Below, one piece after another: positions 1-4,804 of a stretch of 5,454 nt of DNA (its first letter is position 1; each line of letters starts with the position of its first letter). The notes beneath the pieces are model-generated. The model saw only the letters and a list, made by a program, of their open reading frames with translations, had not been told where the DNA came from and did not search any database. Location: the NCBI GenBank assembly GCA_018814745.1, contig JAHIZC010000225.1:1-5454 (forward strand). The letters are read 5' to 3'. The position numbers were made by a program, and so were the translations under genes. This DNA is from Candidatus Omnitrophota bacterium (GTDB lineage: Bacteria > Omnitrophota > Gorgyraeia > Gygaellales > Profunditerraquicolaceae).

Positions 1-423
1 ATGTTGATTATGTCGCGTTTTGCCAGAGTAACGGCAATATTGATGAGAAGCGGCACCCCGATACTTGAAGCACTAAATTTGGTATCTAAGACTTCAGGTA
101 ATATCATTATTAGCCGGGCAGTTGGTAATATCCGTGAGAGCGTGAATGAGGGTAAGGGGATGTCGGAACCGATGAGGTTTACCAGTCTATTTCCTCCGGT
201 TGTAGTTCAGATGGTGGCGATCGGTGAACAGACAGGCAAGGTAGATGAGTTGCTTTTAGGAGTTGCAGATTACTATGACCGGGAAGCAGGATATCTGATC
301 AGGAATCTAACGACCTACATTGAACCGATACTGATACTGGTCTTAGCAGGGATGGTTCTGATTATGGCGCTGGGTATTTTTATGCCGATGTGGAATTTAA
401 TCAAGGTCTTCAGACCCGGATAA
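1..423 (+). CDS. pilC: Type IV pilus / type II secretion platform protein, PilC/GspF family, C-terminal part
   Basis: This is the second (C-terminal) GspF domain of the polytopic inner-membrane protein that anchors the assembly ATPase and supports pilin extraction from the membrane. The family is about 400 residues long and only 140 are present, so the gene almost certainly begins upstream of the window; the ATG at base 1 is probably an internal methionine. Visible landmarks are a helical start with RSGTPILEAL at residues 16-25, the family signature GEQTGKVDELL at 75-85 preceded by FPPVVVQM at 64-71, YYDREA at 91-96, YIEPI at 106-110, a membrane helix at about 109-127, and the typical ending PMWNL at 129-133. 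GspF and PilC cannot be told apart from this fragment; the downstream pilM-like gene favours a type IV pilus-type system. The domain call is very secure, the symbol less so. Confidence 0.93.
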   Translation: MLIMSRFARVTAILMRSGTPILEALNLVSKTSGNIIISRAVGNIRESVNEGKGMSEPMRFTSLFPPVVVQMVAIGEQTGKVDELLLGVADYYDREAGYLIRNLTTYIEPILILVLAGMVLIMALGIFMPMWNLIKVFRPG

Positions 424-444
424 GACTAGAGACCTAAGGATCTT

Positions 445-630
445 TTGACGATGACGATGACAAATAAGTCCTTTACAATCCGCTATCAAAATGGTATAAT
501 TCGCGAAAATAGGTATTTAGAACCAATTAGGGTCAATGAGGATGAAGAAATGCTTGACCCGTTTCTAAATAGATACTATTATAATAAAGGCAGAGTAAGG
601 TCTAATACTAAGGGTTATGAAAGCTGGTAA
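445..630 (+). CDS. Doubtful 61-codon ORF in the pilin promoter region
   Basis: This open frame starts at TTG 445 (or ATG 451, or ATG 457) and would encode a 61-residue, mostly polar and charged peptide with no signal peptide, membrane segment or recognised motif. An AAGGA at 436-440 could serve as a weak ribosome binding site. Against it being a gene: a complete sigma70-type promoter (472-500) lies inside it, its start is a run of GACGAT repeats, and it fills exactly the gap between the platform gene and the pilin. I regard it as a chance frame across a promoter and leader, and list it only because it is open and no other gene occupies the interval. Confidence 0.18.
   Translation: MTMTMTNKSFTIRYQNGIIRENRYLEPIRVNEDEEMLDPFLNRYYYNKGRVRSNTKGYESW
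472..500 (+). promoter_or_regulatory. Strong sigma70-type promoter for the pilin gene
   Basis: The -35 hexamer TTTACA (472-477) is one base off TTGACA, the spacer is exactly 17 bases, and the -10 is a perfect TATAAT (495-500) preceded by TG at 492-493, giving an extended -10. Transcription would begin near base 507, leaving a leader of about 140 bases before the pilin ATG at 650. A strong promoter directly before the major subunit fits the need for far more pilin than platform protein. The match is seen in sequence; activity is inferred. Confidence 0.72.
530..560 (+). promoter_or_regulatory. Inverted repeat in the pilin leader
   Basis: GGGTCAA (530-536) and TTGACCC (554-560) are perfect 7-base complements separated by 17 bases, so the inferred pilin leader RNA could fold a hairpin here, or the DNA could be a dyad for a regulator. 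The right arm also contains TTGACC (554-559), which with TATTAT at 577-582 and a 17-base spacer would form a second, weaker promoter. I do not recognise a known riboswitch. The pairing is certain; any function is speculative. Confidence 0.3.
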
Positions 631-638
631 TAAAAAAC

Positions 639-645
639 AGGAGGT
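639..645 (+). promoter_or_regulatory. Strong ribosome binding site fixing the pilin start
   Basis: AGGAGGT lies just upstream of ATG 650, with five bases between AGGAGG and the start codon. It decides the start: the in-frame upstream ATG at 617 would add 11 residues, has no comparable site, and would make the prepilin leader unusually long. No other gene in the window has a site this close to consensus. Confidence 0.85.
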
Positions 646-649
646 AAGC

Positions 650-1048
650 ATGGGAAGACGCGGTTTTACATTAATCGAGCTGGTTATGGTGATTGTCATC
701 CTGGGTATCTTAGCAGCGGTTGCCATACCCACATTCTTTAACCTTCAGGCGGAAGCTAGAGAGTCTGCGGTTAAGGGTGCATTAGGTGGGCTGCGAAGTG
801 GCATCAGTATCTGGTACGCTAAGGAAGCATCTTCAGGATCAGCTACCTGGCCGACAATAGTTCAGCTGACCGCAACCACTAACGGCGTTATGGCATCAGG
901 CGTTGTTCCTGCGAATCCATACAATGGATTAAGTGCGGTAGTAGCCGGGGCTGCAGAAACTTGGACTGCTGCTGGTGGTTGGATTTATGACGTAAGCACT
1001 GGCAGAATTTGGAGTGCAGCAATTGAAACTCAAGGATCTGGCTGGTAA
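650..1048 (+). CDS. Type IV pilin / major pseudopilin (GspG-like prepilin)
   Basis: A 132-residue prepilin and probably the main filament subunit. The leader MGRRG is followed by the cleavage and N-methylation site G|FTLIE, with Gly at -1, Phe at +1, Glu at +5 and the conserved Pro at +22 (AAVAIP). The hydrophobic helix covers residues 6 to about 28, and an amphipathic continuation (NLQAEARESAVKGALGG) runs to about residue 48. The small globular part carries VPANPYNG, then GGWIYDVSTGRIW near the C-terminus, a layout common in short GspG-like pilins; it has no cysteines and so no disulfide loop. It ends QGSGW, leaving a serine near the C-terminus. The gene has its own strong promoter, a near-consensus ribosome binding site and a hairpin terminator, all suited to high expression, and looks richer in G+C than its neighbours. 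Whether it builds a pilus or a secretion pseudopilus cannot be decided here. Confidence 0.93.
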   Translation: MGRRGFTLIELVMVIVILGILAAVAIPTFFNLQAEARESAVKGALGGLRSGISIWYAKEASSGSATWPTIVQLTATTNGVMASGVVPANPYNGLSAVVAGAAETWTAAGGWIYDVSTGRIWSAAIETQGSGW

Positions 1049-1073
1049 TTTTTCGTAGTTATTTACTTTAAAA

Positions 1074-1127
1074 TAAAATGGCTGACTTTTTATCGTATGT
1101 TTAACATATGAAGAGTCAGCCATTTTA
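1074..1127 (+). terminator. Hairpin terminator after the pilin gene
   Basis: A perfect 14-base inverted repeat (1074-1087 with 1114-1127, core GGCTGACT / AGTCAGCC) is flanked by an A run on the left and a T run on the right, the pattern of a bidirectional intrinsic terminator. The inner part can extend the stem: five more pairs including two G-U pairs, a three-base bulge, then TATGTT facing AACATA across a tight loop. It begins 26 bases after the pilin stop and ends 10 bases before the next start. It probably ends most pilin transcripts and lets a fraction through to the downstream unit; it could also protect the 3' end of pilin mRNA. Confidence 0.75.
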
Positions 1128-1137
1128 ACAGGGAGAT

Positions 1138-2616
1138 ATGATAGCAGGAAAATTTAAGGGGTTTATTCTAATATTAGTACTTGCTGCAGTCAGCTTTGGA
1201 ATCTATGCCAATTCTTTAAATGGTGACTTTTTAGTTGATGATACTCCGGTAATCGTAGATAATGAACGCATCCATGACCTGAAGGTATATTTCTCTAAGC
1301 ACTTTGGCCTGCGGGTTAACATACTAAATGAACTGGCCTGGGTATTTATCTGGCATCTAGCAGGCCCCAACCCTTTCTACTACCATCTATTTAATGTATT
1401 AGTGCATCTTTTCTGTGTAATTGCGCTTTTTATTCTTTGTAATCTATTATTCAAAAATTCTACACTTTCTTTCTTAGCTTCCCTGATTTTTGCGGTTCAT
1501 CCGATTCATACTGAAGCGATTAGCTGGATATCCGGCGGCCACTATGCATTCTCCAGTTTGTTTTATATTGCCGCTATTATTTTCTACATCAGAGCAGAGA
1601 AATCCGCGCTTAACTTCATACTTTCGATTGCTACATTTATCTTGTGTTTACTTACTGGTAATGCAGTTGCTACGCTGCCGATTATGTTCATTTTATATGA
1701 TTTATTCTTCAGAGAGAAGGTTGCGGGGAATGCTCGTTTAAGAAGGTTGAGGATTATAACCCTCTCTGTAATATTAAGCATCTCAGCAATCTTCGTGTTT
1801 ACTTATTTTGTGAGAAGAAATGAATTTATGCATATTATCTTTTACTATAGAGGGCCACGCTACTTAGTAGTTGTTGCCAAAGCTTTTGCTTACTATTTAA
1901 GGATCCTCTATATGCCATTGGTAAGAGGACTCTTTCATCCTTTTGCCTTTAATGCTAATGAGATTCAAAGAATCAGCCCGGTTTTATTCTTTACTGCATC
2001 GGTTTTAATCATTTCAGCAGTCTCCTTCTTTAAATGCAAGCGTAGATTTATACCAATTTCTTTCGGGATTATGTGGTTTTTCGTTACATTTCTTCCATTT
2101 TCAAATATCATTCCTATATGTAACATTGTTTCAGAAAGATACCTTTATTTACCATCTGTTGGTTTTTCTATGATCATGGCAGCCCTTTTTCTTAAAGTCT
2201 GGGAAATCATTGATAGGAACCCCCAATATCGAGCTGTATTGAGATTTGCCTGCATTGTGATAATTACCTTATTCCTCGGATCGTATTCTTTTTTGACTTT
2301 AATGCAGAATTATGAATACAATAATATCATTACCTATTGGGAGAGCAATATTAAGAACTTCCCCGATGGCTACATGGTCTATAATAATCTCGCAGGTACT
2401 TATTATCTCATGGGGCAGAAGGAGAATGCGATTGCTTACTGCTGGATAAACCTATTGGTTAATGATAAGCAGCCGCATGTGTGGTATAATTTGGGTAATG
2501 TCTATAGAGAGATAGGGAATTTAGAGAAAGCTCAGGAGTGTTTCCAGCAGGTGCTCAAGATTTATAAGAATTACTTCCCGGCATATAAAGCTCTGGAGGA
2601 GATCGAGGCGCAATGA
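1138..2616 (+). CDS. GT-C-like membrane glycosyltransferase with C-terminal TPR repeats (TMTC-like)
   Basis: A 492-residue protein with about eleven hydrophobic helices (the first at 9-24, the last near 369-387) followed by a soluble tail. The first outer loop contains NGDFLVDDTPVIVDN (28-42), whose Asp-Asp pair at 34-35 matches the acidic motif of GT-C transferases using lipid-linked sugars. HPIHTEAISWISG (121-133), LPFSNIIPI (319-327) and SERYLYLPSVG (332-342) are hallmarks of TMTC-like O-mannosyltransferase relatives. Two TPR units lie at about 412-445 and 446-479, the second (WYNLGNVYREIGNLEKA) being canonical. It likely transfers sugar to a protein or glycan outside the inner membrane; donor and acceptor are unknown. 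The position right after the pilin gene makes the pilins plausible acceptors. ATG 1138 is preceded by GGGAG at a rather short distance, and the stop overlaps the next start as ATGA. The gene is clearly AT-richer than the pilin. Confidence 0.82.
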   Translation: MIAGKFKGFILILVLAAVSFGIYANSLNGDFLVDDTPVIVDNERIHDLKVYFSKHFGLRVNILNELAWVFIWHLAGPNPFYYHLFNVLVHLFCVIALFILCNLLFKNSTLSFLASLIFAVHPIHTEAISWISGGHYAFSSLFYIAAIIFYIRAEKSALNFILSIATFILCLLTGNAVATLPIMFILYDLFFREKVAGNARLRRLRIITLSVILSISAIFVFTYFVRRNEFMHIIFYYRGPRYLVVVAKAFAYYLRILYMPLVRGLFHPFAFNANEIQRISPVLFFTASVLIISAVSFFKCKRRFIPISFGIMWFFVTFLPFSNIIPICNIVSERYLYLPSVGFSMIMAALFLKVWEIIDRNPQYRAVLRFACIVIITLFLGSYSFLTLMQNYEYNNIITYWESNIKNFPDGYMVYNNLAGTYYLMGQKENAIAYCWINLLVNDKQPHVWYNLGNVYREIGNLEKAQECFQQVLKIYKNYFPAYKALEEIEAQ

Positions 2617-3377
2617 ATAACAAGGCTTTTGCCTTAATCGGAGTAACGATTGTAATCATTTCACTTGGGATCATAACTTTAGCTATTGTTACCTATATAT
2701 CTGAAGGCCTAAGGGCTGACCTTACGAATATCAACCAAACAAAGTCATTATACATGGCTCAGGCAGGCATTGAGCGTGCGATAGTTGATTACAAAGATGA
2801 TGGGCTTTGGGACTCTATTCCAAATGTCAATGTTTCAGGAGAGTTCTATTATCATCTAGGTGAAGACGCCAATTTCTTGTACGTAGATGCTACAAATCCC
2901 AGTATTTCCAAGAAAATCATAAAAAATATACCGATTAAAAATATAAATGCCACAGATACTATCACCATAACTGATTTAGTCTTGAGCTGGAGCTTTGGAG
3001 GAGATATTAATGTAGTAACCTTAGGCGGGACATCGGTTTGGACGGGAAGAGCTTCTTCTCCGGCGAATATTAACATTGCTGATCTTGCTATTGCCTCTGA
3101 CGCATCTTATTCAAATACCGATGATCAGATATGGGAGTTCTCTAGGAATGTTGCCGGAGACTTAGCAGTTAGTTTTGTCTTTAGTGACAGTTCCTCATAT
3201 AAAACCTATCTTTTAAAAGATGGTCTTGGTTGGGATAAAGCCTTTTCTATAAAAGCTACGGGTGAAATTAGAAGTGGGGCAGCGGTCGAAGCAAGGAGAA
3301 CGCTTCTGGCTACCTATGATATAGGAACGGATAATATAACCTCCTGGGAGGAGTCACAGGAGCATATAATACCATGA
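2613..3377 (+). CDS. Minor pseudopilin, PilX/GspK-like, with C-terminal beta domain
   Basis: A 254-residue protein with a very short leader (MNNKA), a hydrophobic helix at about 6-29, and then LYMAQAGIERAI (46-57), the sequence typical of PilX-type and GspK-type minor pilins just after the helix. The presumed cleavage site is A|FALIG: Ala replaces Gly at -1 and Gly replaces Glu at +5. GspK, the tip pseudopilin, is known to lack the +5 glutamate, so this protein may sit at the tip. Residues about 106-201 form a beta-rich domain (TITITDL, SWSFGG, W143-TG, YSNT at 166-169) that resembles the C-terminal domain of the next protein. The start overlaps the previous stop (ATGA), with GAGG four bases before ATG. 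PilX-like and GspK-like cannot be separated with confidence; it is shorter than typical GspK. Confidence 0.78.
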   Translation: MNNKAFALIGVTIVIISLGIITLAIVTYISEGLRADLTNINQTKSLYMAQAGIERAIVDYKDDGLWDSIPNVNVSGEFYYHLGEDANFLYVDATNPSISKKIIKNIPIKNINATDTITITDLVLSWSFGGDINVVTLGGTSVWTGRASSPANINIADLAIASDASYSNTDDQIWEFSRNVAGDLAVSFVFSDSSSYKTYLLKDGLGWDKAFSIKATGEIRSGAAVEARRTLLATYDIGTDNITSWEESQEHIIP

Positions 3378-4147
3378 GAGTACGCCATAAGTTAGGTTTT
3401 ACAATGATTGAGCTAATTATTGCTATTGTTCTTTTAGGCATAACGATGATACCGTTAGGCCTTATGTCCATAGAATTTGTGAAGGCGATACCATACTCTC
3501 GCGATTTAGGAATAGCGCAAGAATTGGCCAAGACGGAAATGGCAAAGATAAATAATCTATCCTACAGCGATTCTACTTTGGATGACGGCTACGATAATAC
3601 GGCAAGTAATTATGAGGGATATCTTTATGACTTGCGACGCACGGTGAACTATGTGAGCGGGTGGAATAACAATTTAAAGGAGGTTCAGGTAAGGGTTTAT
3701 CCTTCAGGAGTCACGGTTAATCCTTTAACTAATCTTTTAGCTTATGTAGCGGATGTATCTTTTGGAGCAGGAAGTAGTGGGGGTGCTGTAGCCGGAGGAG
3801 AGGCAGATTCTTTAGTAGTATTCGGGGGCAGTATTTCAGGGAGCGATTTGCAAAATATTACTTTGGAAAATACCAGCTCTGACCCGATAACTATTACCGG
3901 GGTAAGGATTAGCTTTAGCGGTGGAGGGGGTATAAAACTGAACACTATTACCATGGATAGTACGGAAAGGTGGAGCGGAACAGCAAGCTCGGGAACTACG
4001 ATTACCTTAGATACCAGTTTTGCTCTTTCCGGTAGCACAACTTACAGTAATACAGGATTCTTTAGTTTCTCTAAGAGTCTAAGTTCTGTTAGCAGTTTAG
4101 TTTTTATTATGGGCGATGCTTCAGAAACCGAAAGTTACCCATGGTAA
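3374..4147 (+). CDS. Minor prepilin, PilV/GspI-like, with C-terminal beta domain
   Basis: A 257-residue prepilin with leader MRVRHKLG and a canonical site G|FTMIE (Glu at +5), then a hydrophobic helix to about residue 33. AQELAKTEMAKI (48-59) and YDLRRTVNYVSGW...KEVQVRVY (85-109) match the usual body of PilV/GspI-type minor pilins, which end near there. This one continues through a Gly/Ser-rich linker (131-142) into an extra beta-rich domain (about 147-257) with ITITGV, SFSGGGG, W200-SG and YSNT (224-227), matching residues 106-201 of the upstream protein. The start lies in an ATGA overlap with that gene, with AGGAG 11 bases upstream, and the end overlaps the next gene by 7 bases. It is probably part of the filament-initiating tip, with the extra domain displayed outward. 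Prepilin status is secure; the exact subfamily is less so. Confidence 0.85.
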   Translation: MRVRHKLGFTMIELIIAIVLLGITMIPLGLMSIEFVKAIPYSRDLGIAQELAKTEMAKINNLSYSDSTLDDGYDNTASNYEGYLYDLRRTVNYVSGWNNNLKEVQVRVYPSGVTVNPLTNLLAYVADVSFGAGSSGGAVAGGEADSLVVFGGSISGSDLQNITLENTSSDPITITGVRISFSGGGGIKLNTITMDSTERWSGTASSGTTITLDTSFALSGSTTYSNTGFFSFSKSLSSVSSLVFIMGDASETESYPW

Positions 4148-4752
4148 ATCTTCTTAAAAACAAAAAGAGCGCAACCGTAATAGAATTAATAATAATCATT
4201 TCCTTAATTGCGATTATCAGCGCTACGGTTATAGGGGTGGTAATATACTTTGTGCAGTTGTTTATCTACAGCCCCCGGCAGCTAGATACGCAAAAAATGG
4301 CTCAGGAACTTACGCGAACAATGGTTGAAGGCAGCCAGGATATTCGCGGGATCAGATACACTCGCAGCGTAATAGATGCTTCAGATACACAGTTCTCATA
4401 TACCTATGGGTATCCGGCTCCAGACGATGAATTATCAGTTAGGTTTCGTTGGGATGGAACAGATAAGCATATTTATCGCAGCACCAGTACAGACGGTGGC
4501 TCGAGTTGGTCTACAGAAACCACCATCCCTTACCATATTTCTTCCTCAACGATTATTGACGGTAAAGATACTCCATCGGTTATTTTTACATATAAAAAAG
4601 CCAATGACCTAGATTGGGTCTTTGGGGTAGATGGCCTTGATACGATTCGGCGGCTGGCCATCAGCATTAACATTAAAACCGGTACGGGTAGCTTTAATGA
4701 CCTTCAGGGGTCTTCTAACATCACTTCCAGTGTTGAGATTAAAGGTTTCTGA
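4141..4752 (+). CDS. Minor pseudopilin, PilW/GspJ-like, with unusual cleavage site
   Basis: A 203-residue protein with a basic leader (MVNLLKNKKS) and a hydrophobic helix at about 13-40 preceded by ATVIEL, so Glu sits at +5 if cleavage falls between Ser10 and Ala11. Ser at -1 replaces the normal Gly, so processing by prepilin peptidase is uncertain. The stretch after the helix (TQKMAQELTRTMVEGSQDIRGIRY) and the beta-rich remainder fit PilW/GspJ-like pseudopilins, as does its place after the PilV/GspI-like gene. Residues 116-123 read STDGGSSW, a match to the Asp-box pattern S-x-D-x-G-x-[ST]-W, here as a single copy. The ATG lies 7 bases inside the previous gene and has no good ribosome binding site, so translation is probably coupled. 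The gene ends 52 bases before the pilM start. Confidence 0.78.
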   Translation: MVNLLKNKKSATVIELIIIISLIAIISATVIGVVIYFVQLFIYSPRQLDTQKMAQELTRTMVEGSQDIRGIRYTRSVIDASDTQFSYTYGYPAPDDELSVRFRWDGTDKHIYRSTSTDGGSSWSTETTIPYHISSSTIIDGKDTPSVIFTYKKANDLDWVFGVDGLDTIRRLAISINIKTGTGSFNDLQGSSNITSSVEIKGF

Positions 4753-4788
4753 ACCATATGATAAAAAACTATGCTAAGCATCAAGATA

Positions 4789-4797
4789 TGATATAAT
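4789..4797 (+). promoter_or_regulatory. Extended -10 promoter element just upstream of pilM
   Basis: TGATATAAT provides TG-n-TATAAT with a perfect -10 hexamer (4792-4797). No clear TTGACA-like -35 is present at the right spacing, which extended -10 promoters can tolerate. The expected start point, about base 4804, falls at the pilM ATG (4805), implying a leaderless message. An ATGCT-A-AGCAT palindrome (4771-4781) overlaps the -35 zone and could be an operator. The element shares ATGRTATAATT with the pilin promoter. The region is AT-rich, so chance is possible. Confidence 0.5.
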
Positions 4798-4804
4798 TGT
4801 AAAG

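Noticed and set aside
404..446. Possible terminator after the platform gene: AGGTCT (404-409) can pair with AGACCT (430-435), or with the nearer AGACC (412-416), followed by TCTTTT.
   Set aside because: The stems are only 5-6 bases, compete with each other, begin inside the coding sequence, and the T run is short and displaced by AAGGA.
448..460. Short GACGAT tandem repeat at the start of the 61-codon open frame.
   Set aside because: Only about two copies; too short to be a meaningful repeat or a phase-variation tract.
617..649. Upstream ATG 617 as an alternative pilin start.
   Set aside because: It would lengthen the leader by 11 residues and lacks a ribosome binding site, while ATG 650 has AGGAGGT at ideal distance and gives a typical five-residue leader.
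1062..1090. Promoter-like TTTACT and TAAAAT sequences before the GT-C-like gene.
   Set aside because: The hexamers do not pair at a usable spacing and TAAAAT is part of the terminator stem; no independent promoter can be supported.
929..1123. Minus-strand open frame over the pilin end and the hairpin.
   Set aside because: It is antisense to the pilin gene, begins inside the terminator stem and has no recognisable protein features.
3742..4038. Minus-strand 98-codon open frame.
   Set aside because: It lies wholly opposite the convincing PilV/GspI-like gene and reads as low-complexity Pro/Ser/Val, a typical shadow of Gly/Ser/Thr-rich coding sequence.
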